From Rosa chinensis (lineage: Eukaryota; Streptophyta; Magnoliopsida; Rosales; Rosaceae), in the NCBI RefSeq assembly GCF_002994745.2, contig NC_037090.1, forward strand, positions 31,354,501 through 31,418,500: 64,000 nt of DNA, given 5' to 3'. Positions 10,379 through 20,203 of this stretch are shown one piece after another (the stretch's first letter is position 1; every line of letters starts with the position of its first letter). Under the pieces are notes generated by a model that was given only the letters and a program-made list of their open reading frames with translations, did not search any database and was not told the DNA's origin. The position numbers and the translations under genes are program-made.

Positions 10379-10862
10379 TTAATTTTTTCTCTTCTAATAA
10401 ATACAGATTTCCGTATCATAAAGTCTCATAATATTTTTTTTTTCAGTTTTGCCCTCTCAGTTGTTACAGTTATATGTGGCTTTATCTCAAATGATACAGA
10501 ACATGAATAATGGGTGTCTAAAATGACAATAAAGATGTTGCTACACAGTGGTGTGTAATATGGGGTGGCTATTGCCCATTTTTCTAGTAGTGCTTCTATA
10601 TATGCAGGAAAAAATGATGTAATGTTGATGTATGCATGGAAAAAACAATATGATGGAACTTATGACATATGCATGGAAAAGACAATTATGGAAATGATAA
10701 CATGTGCATGGAAATGATGGATGAAATTTCTAGTAATTGACTACTGCCTTTTACACATCCTAATACTACCTCCTCATCACATAATTGTGCTTCTATATTA
10801 AACTTATTTATTTATATAGCTACACGAGTCTTTTCTTTTGATGACTATACAGCTATAGCTAC
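10379..10862. other. AT-rich repeat flank with a CACTA-like end
   Basis: TTTTTCTAGTAGTG at 10579-10592 is the reverse complement of a CACTACTAGAAAA terminus, the hallmark of CACTA elements. I could not find a matching left end. A CTCCTCATCACAT-type segment near 10769 is related to sequence at 11804 and 11870. Confidence 0.45.
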
Positions 10863-10871
10863 GATTCTTTC

Positions 10872-11786
10872 GGCTTCAAATCTTCTGTCCCCATTTCCCT
10901 ATCCCCTTCTCTGTCTCCCTATAAAATTTTGACACTTGGCATTGTTGTCTCCTCAGCCTAACCATCTCTTACCAGCCTACAACCCCGTCAAACTCTAACC
11001 CAACATCTCTAACTCACCCAAAACACTAAAATAACAAATCTTCTTCTTTTTCTTCTTCGGATGTCTTGCTTTTTGTTTGGAACTCCTCTTCAAAAATGCC
11101 ATAGTTACACCATGGAACATGAATCTCCTATGCCATCAAACACAAACAGCTTAGCAATATTCCAAAATCAAGAGAGAGATTCCTGGTAATTAGATTGCTC
11201 CGTCTTTCTTGGCAAACTGCAGTTTTGCGCAAGGGTTGGTTTTTTTCAGTTTTCTCTCTAGTGATCTCCTATGGCGGTAACCCGATGCCGGCACGGGCCT
11301 CTGGCCTCACTGGTGCGTGGTGGTTGATGGTCTTGTCCTAGTGGAGGAGAAGCAATTGTGTAGTCTTCTTCTTATGTGTTTCTGATAAGAGGAGATGTCT
11401 ATCACCTCTCTCTTTTTTCGGTTTTGAAGGTGTTGGTGGGGACTTTGTGCTGCTTGAGAAATCGAAGAAGGAGAGGATTAGGAAATTGAGTACTATTGGT
11501 AGAGGAGCGACTTCTTCGAGCTTAGAAATGGGTTGTGATGTGTCTGATAGAGAAGGTGCGGAACTTAAGCTACCCAGAACTTAAGCCTACTATTTCATTG
11601 TTATGATTTCTCTGTGTCAAACAAAGAAAAAGAAGAAGAGTTGTTGTTTTAGTGTTTTGGGTGAGTTAGACGAGGTGGTAGGCTGGTAAGAGATGGTTAG
11701 GCTGAGGAGACAACAATGCCAAGTGTCAAAATTTTATAGGGAGACAGGGAATGGGATAGGGAAATGGGGATAGAAGATTTGAAGCC
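10872..11786. mobile_element. MULE with long (~190 bp) inverted repeats, 915 bp
   Basis: The left arm (10872-11060) begins GGCTTCAAATCTTCTGTCCC and faces the right arm (about 11620-11786), which ends GATTTGAAGCC. The arms share long blocks such as TTTTGACACTTGGCATTG and CTCACCCAAAACACTAAAA. The perfect 9-base duplication GATTCTTTC lies at 10863-10871 and 11787-11795. The interior (about 11060-11620) contains an open stretch on the plus strand, 11421-11584 (begins GFEGVGGDFVLLEKSKKER), possibly captured from a gene; I do not recognise it. Confidence 0.93.
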
Positions 11787-11795
11787 GATTCTTTC

Positions 11796-12130
11796 TAGTA
11801 GCTTCTCATCACATGATCACATCAACCATTATATTAAACTTATTTATTTGTATAGTTACGAGTTTTTCTAGTACCTCCTCATCACATCATTACTACTACT
11901 GAAGTCAGAACAAAAAAAATGAACACGTAAAAAACAATTTTTTTTTCCTTTGTGTTTGTTTCCTGAACAACACGTAAAACTCTTTAGGGTCAATAAGTGC
12001 GGAAATTCTACTATGGACCATGATATAGTTATATTGGGCGTGTGAACACCAAGCTCGGTTATCTGGTGAGTGAAATACTGATATGAAAAAATCTGACGTT
12101 GTGGATCCCATTGCTTCATTTAACGCGTTT
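11796..12130. other. No gene seen
   Basis: AT-rich flank of the MULE with two copies of a CTCATCACAT segment. Overlapping minus-strand frames here are short and unlike any family I know. Confidence 0.4.
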
Positions 12131-12131
12131 G

Positions 12132-12445
12132 ATTTTGGTCCCCCATTTCATCTCCAATTTCATCCTCTTCCATTAAACCAGCACTTGCTCGAATGGTTGA
12201 TCCCCAAAACTCCCTGATTTCAAAACCATAAACAGAGGCCTCCATTACATCAGGGGTGATGCTATTCTCTATTATCAGTTGTGCAATCCTATCACCTGCC
12301 TTGATCTCAAAAACGACATCGGAATAGTTGAACATAACCACCCCAACAGGTCCTCTGTAATTACCAATCAGCATCTATCACTCCAGCTCCAACATCAATG
12401 GAATGCTTCAATGCCAGCCCTGATTGCGGTGCTACAAATAGAACA
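12132..12445 (-). pseudogene. dUTPase (dUTP pyrophosphatase) pseudogene fragment
   Basis: dUTPase hydrolyses dUTP to dUMP and keeps uracil out of DNA. Reading leftwards from about 12440, one frame gives [20 protein letters not shown] (motif 3 region), then a short insertion shifts the frame near 12375. The next frame gives NYRGPVGVVMFNYSD and GDRIAQLIIENSITPDV (motif 4). Motif 5 is ruined: EFWGSTIRAS stands where GSGGFGSTG is expected. The N-terminal half is missing and no start is visible. It is a broken copy with no sign of function. Confidence 0.88.
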
Positions 12446-12482
12446 AATTCAACTTAACTATTGAACTTAATTCATCAGAAAT

Positions 12483-12976
12483 TGTTAATGCTAAAGATCA
12501 GACGATAGTCAAATCCCGATAACACTGATCCTAGCTCGGACCGCTACTGCAAGAGTTGTAGCCCTAGCGTCACCTATCAAGTAAAATACAAAGGGCGTTA
12601 GAGGGAAGACCGCGGTTGACGGTCTTCTCTACTTTGATGCCTAAGTCAGTCAATTTATTTATGTTGATAGGGTAACGTTAGGTAAGTAATAAATGCATAG
12701 TAAATGAGGAGAGATGAGTGGACTTTTTATAGGTGAGGGAGAGATTGATCTCTTCCTTGCTTTCATTGTGGGACTAATATGCATCATAGAGGTGATCTTG
12801 GCGCGGCGCGTGGCGGCGCCTTAGAGATGACCTTGGAGTGAGCCGGAGCTCAGGTGATAGCCTGTCTGGTGGTGATTATGGAGGTAACACCCTTGACGGT
12901 GCTGATATCGCTAGCTACAGTATGAGCGTGACCCATTATAGCTAATTATGCTTACGCAAATGCTTATGTAAGTACA
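12483..12976. mobile_element. Solo LTR, family of 22254-22770
   Basis: It aligns along its length with 22254-22770: TGTTAATG at the start, ACCTATCAAGT..AATACAAAG, TTTATAGGTG, GGCGCGGCGCGTGGCGGC, GCTCAGG.GATAGCCTGT and TTATGTAAGTACA at the end. It has TG...CA ends and a TATA-like motif near 12727. No internal region is attached. No convincing 5-base duplication is visible, so the ends are approximate. Confidence 0.75.
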
Positions 12977-13009
12977 AAAACTAATAGAAAAATTAGGTGG
13001 CGCGAGGGG

Positions 13010-13440
13010 GTGAGGCGGAGGAGATCACATCCACAGCTCAACCAATCCACCACCCAACCCGAGCTCGCCTCTGGCGACCCCTTCATCGATTCCATGGTCG
13101 CCGATTTCAACAACCTCAACAAGCCAACCCCTAAACCCCCAATGGGCTTCACCAAGAACAACTCTACCACATTCCTCTCTTCCGGCAACCCTTGCCTCGA
13201 TCTCTTCTTCCATGTCGTACCGAACACTCCGGCATCCTATCTCCACCAGTAGCTCCCTCTCACTTGGGCCCACGATGCCCTAACCACCCTCAAGCTTATT
13301 TGCAACCTCCGCAGCTTACACGGCACCAAAAAGTCCGACAAAGAAGGGTTCTACACAGCAGTGCTCTGGCTCCACAAGCACCACCCAAAAACCCTAGCCT
13401 GCAACGTCGACCTTAGAGGTGGTGCTGTTGTAGACGGCGA
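13010..13440 (+). pseudogene. DUF2828 protein pseudogene fragment
   Basis: The frame starting near 13010 gives GDPFIDSMVADFNN, PPMGFTKNNSTTFLSSGNPC and LDLFFHVVPNTPASYLHQ, then a TAG at 13250-13252. The same frame continues after the stop with LTWAHDALTTLKLICNLR and SDKEGFYTAVLWLHKHHPKT, which is the usual plant DUF2828 N-terminus (a family of unknown function distantly linked to TROVE/Ro60). It then degenerates near 13430 into a TG microsatellite (13470-13486). The in-frame stop and truncation make it a pseudogene. Confidence 0.88.
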
Positions 13441-13644
13441 GGTTCTGGGGCCGAGGGCAACAAGGCTATATGTGTGTGTGTGTGTCTTATTATAATATAA
13501 TTACTATTAACAGTTCAGATCAAAAGGTACAGAGCACACTGTCCAGATCGCACCTCATCAAAATTATTTTCTAATAAATAATTGATTTGTTTTTAAGATT
13601 GTAATACATAAATAATTTTTAAAATTCCAAAACTTCTAAAAATG

Positions 13645-13755
13645 AATGGAAGGTCATTTGGTTTAGTGGAATAAGTCTCCCCTTTGTAAGTGGGAGGTCG
13701 TGAGTTCAAATCACAATAGACTAGTTGCTGTATTTGATCAGAAGAAGAAAAAAAA
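13645..13755 (+). mobile_element. tRNA-derived SINE, 111 bp
   Basis: The head looks like a tRNA: box A TGGTTTAGTGG (13658-13668), an anticodon-arm-like CTCCCCTTTGTAAGTGGGAG, and box B GTTCAAATC (13703-13711). It ends in GAAGAAGAAAAAAAA. The 11-base duplication TTCTAAAAATG flanks it at 13634-13644 and 13756-13766. The head is reminiscent of tRNA-Thr(TGT), but the acceptor stem does not close, so it is a SINE and not a working tRNA gene. Confidence 0.85.
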
Positions 13756-13894
13756 TTCTAAAAATGGTAATAAATAGCTCTGGGGTTGGAAAAAATTCTC
13801 ATAAATTCGGCGTGACGTGTACTTCAATAATGTGTCTCAAACCTGGTATTATTTAACGGTCTAGCCATTTGAAGTGTGAGTTAATAAAATAAGA

Positions 13895-14794
13895 AAAAAG
13901 CCGTAGTCGGTTGACCAAGTAGATCGACGTCATAACTATTACAGAATTTTCTGAATTTTTAAGCCGAAGTCTAAAATGATGTACTCGGCACATCTAACGG
14001 ATGGTATCTTAATGTGACGATCCAACTTTGCCCTTGCCCTTTGAAGCTTGTAGTGATAAAAATAGGGTTATTAAAATTTAATCGTTTGACCGAGTGGATC
14101 GAAAGCATAACTATGATGAAATTTTCTGAATTTTGAACCCAAAGTCTAAAATGATGTAATTGTCAAATCTAACGGGCAGTTTCTCAAGAGTACGAGCTGA
14201 TAATGCCCTTGCCTTTTGAATCTTGTATTGAGAAAAAATAGGGTGTTATTAAGCCTTAATCGGTTGATCAAGTTGATGCAAGTCCTAACAATGACAAATT
14301 TTTCTAAATTTTGGATCCAAACCATGTAATAATGTACTTGGCGGATCTAAAGGAAGATTTCTAAAGTGTACGATCCGATGATGCCCTTGCCTTTCGAAGG
14401 TTGTAGTGAACAAAACTAGGATTATTAAGCGTTAATCCTTTGATTGAGCCGATTGGCATCACAACAATGACGGATTTTTTCTAATTTTAGACCCAAATCC
14501 TAAAATAATATACTTCACACATCTAGAGGAAGGTTTCTAAAGTGTATGATCCAATTACCCTTGGCCTTTAAAGATTGTAGTGTAGTGAACAAAAAGTAGG
14601 GTTATTAAGCGTTAATCGTTTGACTGAGCCGATCGACATCATAACGATGACGGATTTTTCCAAATTTTAGAACCAGAGCCTAAAATAATGTACTTGGCAC
14701 ATCTAACGGTTTCTCAAGTGTATGATCCTATGACGCACTTGCCCTTTGAAGGTTGTAGTGAAAAAAAAAAAAAAAAGGGATATTAAACATTAAT
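13895..14794 (+). repeat. ~178-bp tandem array, left part (about five units)
   Basis: A CATAAC-like anchor recurs at 13931, 14106, 14284, 14460 and 14640 (spacings 175, 178, 176 and 180). Each unit carries ATCGTTTGACCGAG, TTTTCTGAATTTT, CCTAAAATAATGTACTTGGC, TCTAACGG and GCCCTTGCC-TTTGAAG-TTGTAG. The units are diverged. The array is cut at 14794 by the long solo LTR and resumes at 23821. Confidence 0.88.
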
Positions 14795-14838
14795 TGTTGG
14801 ATCATAATTCATATATTTGTTCCTTAAAACATGAAAAT

Positions 14839-15032
14839 TGTTAAAGTAAAATGACAATTGGAATTGGTCTACTCATTTCATTCATAACCCCTTTATATAG
14901 GGATAGGATTACAACGGAAATATCAATTACATTGATGATACTAAATGCTGATTGAGCTGTGATTTGTAGTTGCTTGATTCCATCTTCGTCTGTTTCTTTG
15001 ACGAAGGCACATAATGTGCTTTTCCTTTAACA
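14839..15032 (-). repeat. 3' LTR of the copia element
   Basis: 194 bases, TG...CA, nearly identical to 21858-22051. Polypurine tract AAGGGGGAGT (coding strand) lies just to its right at about 15033-15043. Confidence 0.95.
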
Positions 15033-15353
15033 CTCCCCCTTGGGCCAAGTCAAAGACGAAATGGTGCATGAGTTGTTGCCTCACTAAAAACCTTGCCAAG
15101 TAACAATAAAAACCCTGTGGGACAAAAATACACCTTGGTCGAAGGAAAAGAGCACAACCCACCTTCTACATTTGAGGCTGACATGTGTGTGTTAGACTCC
15201 CCCTGACGTCTACACCTCCCCCTGATACTTGCATTAATCAAGTGAGCTTGGAAAGTCTTCGCATTCCTATGCTTTTCACATGTTTCTCAACTGTGGCCTT
15301 AGGAAGTGATTTGGTGAACAAATCTGCCACATTCTCCTCAGACCTTACTTGAT

Positions 15354-15872
15354 TCACTTGAATCTTGAGGAGGGTCTGTTGTTACTGATTGTAGGAAAAC
15401 TTTGGCGATATGTGTTTTGTATTATCCCCTTGATATATCTTAGCTTCATCTGTTCGATGCAAGCTGCATTATCTTCATAAATGCAAGTAGGCTCTTCAGT
15501 GGTAGAACTCAAACTACTAGTCCCTCGAATATGTGTGATGATAGCTCTTAACCATACACACTCACGAACCGCCCCATGTGGAGCAATGATCTCTAAGTGG
15601 TTCGAGGAGGTAGCCACAAGGGTTTGCTTGGTTGATCTCCAAGATATCATCGTGTTCCCAATGGTAAATATATAACCAGTTTGGGAACGATCTTTATGTG
15701 GGTCAGAGAGGTACCCAGTATTAGCAAAACCAACCAAAACGTTATTTGGCGTTTCGGTGTAGTGAGTGGCGCTTTCGCCATCAACATTTCCTTTAGGGAT
15801 TGCAGTTCCATCTGTGGTCCCTCTTGTCTCTCTGTAGGGAAAGAACGTTCCCAAGTCAATGGTCCCTTTTAG
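15354..15872 (-). pseudogene. Copia RNase H remnant
   Basis: The open frame carries GYLSDPHKDRSQTGYIFTIG, MISWRSTKQTLVATSSNH, VRECVWLRAIITHIRG and CIYEDNAACIEQMKL, the characteristic C-terminal RNase H of plant Ty1/copia (TNT1-94-like) polyproteins. A frameshift follows near 15430 before the expected end, and the upstream link to RT is broken around 15855. Confidence 0.9.
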
Positions 15873-16219
15873 GTATCGAAGATGTTCTTGATACCATTCC
15901 AGTGACGCTGCATTGGCGCTGAGCTAAATCTAGCTAACAAGTTCACTGAGTATTGCACTTAGATATGGAATTTCAGCTCCCAACACCTCTTCGTCATCTT
16001 CTTTTGGACGAAATGGATCTTTCTTTGCATCCAAACTTTGACCGATCATGGGAGTGCTAGTAGGATGCGCATTGTCCATGTTAAATGTCTGACTTTTGGA
16101 CATACGCAGACTAGTGGATTAGTATTCCACAAACTCGGTGTTCTAGTTCAAGGTCTAGACAGAATCGAGTTTTCCCATGATCCTTCATCTCAAATTCAGA
16201 TTTCAAGTAGCTCGCGGTT

Positions 16220-16926
16220 TCTCTTATTTCATCAAGAGTACCTGTTATGTTCATATCATCGACACATACTGCTACAATTGCAAATCCGGAACTTGTTTTC
16301 TTTATGAATACGTAGGGGCATAATTCATCGTTCGTATATCACTTCCCAATCAAGTAGTCACTTAGACGGGTATACCACATCCGCCTGGATTGTTTTAATC
16401 CGTAAAGTGAGCATTTCAACCTAGTTGCAAACGCACTCCGTGGTTTAGAGTCACTTGACTTGGGTAATGTAAGGCCATTAGGCACTTTCATATATATCTC
16501 TGAATCTAGATCCCCATAGAGATATGTAGTAACCACATCTATGAGCTGCATTTCCAGTCCTTTGGAAACTACTAAGCTAACTAAGTAGCGGAACGTTATA
16601 ACGTCCATTTTGGGAGAGAATGTCTCCTCGTAGTCAATTCCAGGGCGTTGTGAGAAACCTTGCGCCACAAGGCGAGCCTTGTACCTTAGGACTTCATTCT
16701 TCTAATTACGCTTTCTGACAAAGGTCCATTTATGTCCTACAGGCTTTACACTTGGTGGGGTTAGCACTACCGGACCAAATACCTGTCTCTTTGTCAGAGA
16801 ATCTAATTCTGCCTGGATTGCTTCTTTCCATTTAGGCCAATCTGCTCTTTGTTGACATTTTGCAACAGAGCGTGGTTCGATATCATCGTGCTCTATGATT
16901 CCTTGAGCAACAGTATATATCATCAA
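16220..16926 (-). pseudogene. Copia reverse transcriptase remnant
   Basis: Blocks in order: WPKWKEAIQAELDSLTKRQV and VKPVGHKWTFVRKRN (16702-16926), a stop, then AQGFSQRPGIDYEETFSPKM, VTTYLYGDLDSEIYMKVPNG and CSLYGLKQSRRMWYTRLSDY (16339-16668). Near 16245-16280 the catalytic box reads VCVDDMNI, so the aspartate pair remains but the usual tyrosine is cysteine. Stops divide the frame, so it is inactive. Confidence 0.9.
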
Positions 16927-17110
16927 TGTGTATGGAAGATCTTTATATCAATTCATACGCACTCTCATAATCCTCTGAGATTTCTTTGTTCTCTGGAATC
17001 ATTTTTAACATCGGAGCATCTTCCAGTATTGATTCATGGACATAACTATAATCAGAGACAATCTCATGAGAGGGATTCTTCTATAGATTGATGATTGATT
17101 TGTGCCTTAC

Positions 17111-18564
17111 TCACCCTCTTCTTCCTTGGGTGAGTGTCAATCGAACCAAGTGACCTCCCCCTCTTCCTTGGGGAGCCACGGCCTCAACCACACCTCCACT
17201 AAGTGTTGTTGCAGTGCTTCTATCTACGGCACCGTGCCCCTTGTTGGGGACTTCTGACCTTGCAGGCACATTTGCAGCTGGTATATGTGATCTCGTCACT
17301 TTTGAGATATCAGTAAACGCATCAGGCATCGAATCTGCTACGTTCTGAAGATCGATTATTCTTTTCACTTCACTTTCACTTTGTGAAGTGCGAGGATCAA
17401 AATGAGACAGAGTGGGGACAAACCACGACAATTCCTGTCGTTCCCTTGGAAAATCCTTTTTCCTATCTCCCCCTAACGATGGGAAGACTATCTCATCAAA
17501 GTGACAATCAGCAAATCTAGCGGTAAAGAGATCGCCTGTCAAGGGTTCCAAATGGCGGATAATTGTTGGAAATTCGTATCCAACATAAATACTTAATTGT
17601 CTCTGAGGACCCATTATGGTGCTCTGTGGGGGCGCAATAGGCACATATAATGCGCAACCAAATATGCATAAGTGTGAAATGTCAGGCTCATATCCAGTTA
17701 CCAACTGGTACGCAGAAAATGGTTGGCTAGCAGTGGGTCTGAAACGAATAAGTAAAGTTGTGTGCAATATTGCATAACCCCATACAGATATAGGTAGGTT
17801 GGTGCGCATAATGAATGCCTTAGCCACCATCTGTAGCCTTTTGATGGTGGCTTCTGTGAGACCATTTTGTGTATGCACATGGGGTACAGGATGCTCTACA
17901 TCGATCCAAATAGATATGCAATAATCATCAAATGCTTTTGATGTAAACTCTCCAGCATTATCAAGCCTTATAGACTTGATAGGGTGATCAGGGTGGTGAG
18001 CCCTTAAACGTATAATATGTGCTAGGAGTATTGCAGCATTTCTTGTGGACAATAAAACGACATGTGACCAGATTGTCGAAGCATCCACCAGAACCATAAA
18101 GTACTTGAATGGTCCGCATTCTGGATGGATAGGTCCACAGACATCTCTTTGTATCCTTTGTAAGAATGGAATGTTTTGTTTTGTATCTTTAGCATAGGAA
18201 GGTCTTGATCCTGTTTTTGCTAAAGAGCAGGCTTTGCAAAACGAGTTATGTGCCTTTGAAATAGTCAATGAGGCATAATGAGAGGTAGGTAGTGCTTCTG
18301 GTACTTCAGAAGGCAATGACTGCATTTGAGCAATACTAGAACCGATACCTTGCAGTGTGGCAGATTTTTCTCCCATTTTTTACTCGAAAGAAGGCATGTC
18401 CGTGTGAGTTCTTTAAAAATACGGATCATCATGTCATGACCTCGGTGCCATAGGCGGTCATGCAAAAGCCTGTATGAGTCAGTGTCCCACATTTCATTGT
18501 TGGTGACAGTATAGGATTCAATGATCCGAATCGTAGTGAGGTACAGTCCACTAGATTGACTCAT
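17111..18564 (-). pseudogene. Copia GAG-pre-integrase and integrase
   Basis: A 421-codon frame (17111-18376) holds the integrase core. Its D-D-E residues are visible in QRDVCGPI, IRLDNAGEF and NGLTEATIK (usually NGLAE). The C-terminal copia block follows (FGCALYVPI, YVGYEFPTIIRHLEPLTGD). The zinc-binding GAG-pre-integrase region (LLHDRLWHRGHDMMIRI at 18265-18564) is in another frame, so a frameshift lies near 18370. Confidence 0.92.
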
Positions 18565-18631
18565 AATGTTCTCTACTATGTGTTTCCTTCCACAGTCATT
18601 AGATGTAATATCAAGGTATTCAGTTCCATTC

Positions 18632-18949
18632 TCACGGTGTGTTTTTACATGATAACCGTTGGCACAAATAGCTTTGAAACTTTAACAAGGTTCGATTAGC
18701 TCTTGGTGCATATAGAGCGTCTGTGACTTTAAATGTTGTGCCATTAGGCAGCAAAAATTTGGCAGTTCCTTGCCATTTTATTAGTTGTGATAATCCAATC
18801 ATCGTAGTCACAGAGGAATTATAGGCTATTAGTTCAATGAATAATTGGCTATTTCTTAATATTGTGTGGGTAGTCCCACTATCATCTAAGCACTCAAGTT
18901 CTCCTCCATTCATTCCTACAAATAAATGGGAGGTATTTAGAAAATACAA
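18632..18949 (-). pseudogene. Copia protease remnant
   Basis: Contains the aspartic-protease core as DDSGTTHTIL followed by LLPNGTTFKVTDALYAPRA, as in plant copia polyproteins. A related fragment of another copia element lies at 24259-24522. Separated by stops from gag and integrase. Confidence 0.88.
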
Positions 18950-19273
18950 CTCATATTCTTTAGAGTATTTCTCTTTGCGTAGAATGGTATTCTTTTCATT
19001 CTAATAATTTTTCTCTAGATGGATTGCTTTACATCTTTATAGTGCTATGTCGAACCATGTAAATATGTGTATAGTAAATAAATTTGATTAAATTCAGTGC
19101 TTCAGAATAGAATTCAAAATTTATAAATAAGCCAACGATAATCAAATCAAGGTCTTGATCTTATTCATCAATCCATGATTGAAAATAAACTTTAAGGCCA
19201 AACAATAGTCTAATTAAAAGTGAGGCATTATGCCTTCACAACTGTCTTTGGAAAATAAAATGAATAAAGCAGA

Positions 19274-20203
19274 TCAGTCAAGATTGAGAGCATCCATTGA
19301 CTTAGCAAGTTTCTCTTTGCCATTGAAGTCTGCAATTGTAAGGTTGACGTTTAGGTCATGACCTCCTTCTTCCATATAGGGAGCCTCTTGTTCTTTAGAC
19401 TCTCTATACCTCTTGTAATTGGCTGCTATTCTGTTATTTGCTTGGCAGTTCTTATACCAATGCCCAATGAATCCACACCTATAGCATGGTTCATTGTCAA
19501 CTCTTTCCTTTTTCATCTTGTTTCCACGATCCCCATGTCCCTTTCCACGTGGTGCATTGTTGCCACGTGGGTAGGGATCAACACGTCTAAACCCCCTTGC
19601 ATTGGAGTTATTTCCACCTTTCATTTTTCCATAATTAGCCTCGGGAATTTTCTTTGTCCCAGTGGGCCTGGCATTGTTATTCAAGAGAATCTCATTTTGT
19701 CTCTCAGCCACTTGCAGTAGGCTTATCAACTTATTGAAGGTTGTGATTCTTTTGTTGTCATAATCCAACTGATACTGGTTCGCTAGTATAAAAGCTGAAT
19801 TAGGAAAGGTGGTAAGAGTCTTGTAGATCATATCATCTTCTGTGATTTCCCTTCCACAGAAATTGAGACGTGCCTTTAAGCGCAACATGTCCTTGTTGAA
19901 GTCATTGACCTTTTTATAGTCAAGTAAGCAGATTCCATTCCACAGTGCTTTAAGGGCATCCCACAGTGCTTTGGGTGTCTTCAATTGAAGGTACTCCCAG
20001 CGTAGGCTAGGATCAATATGTCGCCTCAGAAACATTAAGGCATATGCTTTCACCTTATTAGATAGTTCATCATCTTTGGGGTCAGTAATGGTGGCAGTGT
20101 AATCTTTTGCCACAAAGGCAGTTTCCATATCGGAAACCCAATGATGGTACTCAAGTCCTTCTGAGTCCAAAATGTCAAACTCAGGTCTAGTTGGATCAGC
20201 CAT
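19274..20203 (-). CDS. Copia gag
   Basis: An intact 309-codon frame from ATG (20203) to stop. The N-terminal half is the UBN2-type gag region (LEYHHWVSDMETAFVAKDY, LRRHIDPSLRWEYLQLKTP). A basic, Gly/Asn/Arg-rich segment follows, then a CCHC zinc knuckle CYRCGFIGHWYKNC. This protein packages the element RNA in virus-like particles. It is the only major protein of this element without an obvious break. Confidence 0.93.
   Translation of the reverse strand: MADPTRPEFDILDSEGLEYHHWVSDMETAFVAKDYTATITDPKDDELSNKVKAYALMFLRRHIDPSLRWEYLQLKTPKALWDALKALWNGICLLDYKKVNDFNKDMLRLKARLNFCGREITEDDMIYKTLTTFPNSAFILANQYQLDYDNKRITTFNKLISLLQVAERQNEILLNNNARPTGTKKIPEANYGKMKGGNNSNARGFRRVDPYPRGNNAPRGKGHGDRGNKMKKERVDNEPCYRCGFIGHWYKNCQANNRIAANYKRYRESKEQEAPYMEEGGHDLNVNLTIADFNGKEKLAKSMDALNLD

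Noticed and set aside
10579..10592. A second CACTA element
   Set aside because: Only one terminus (TTTTTCTAGTAGTG) is seen. Without a partner end or duplication I list it only as a note.
13652..13720. tRNA-Thr gene
   Set aside because: Boxes A and B are present, but the acceptor stem does not pair. An A-rich tail and an 11-base duplication show it is a SINE.
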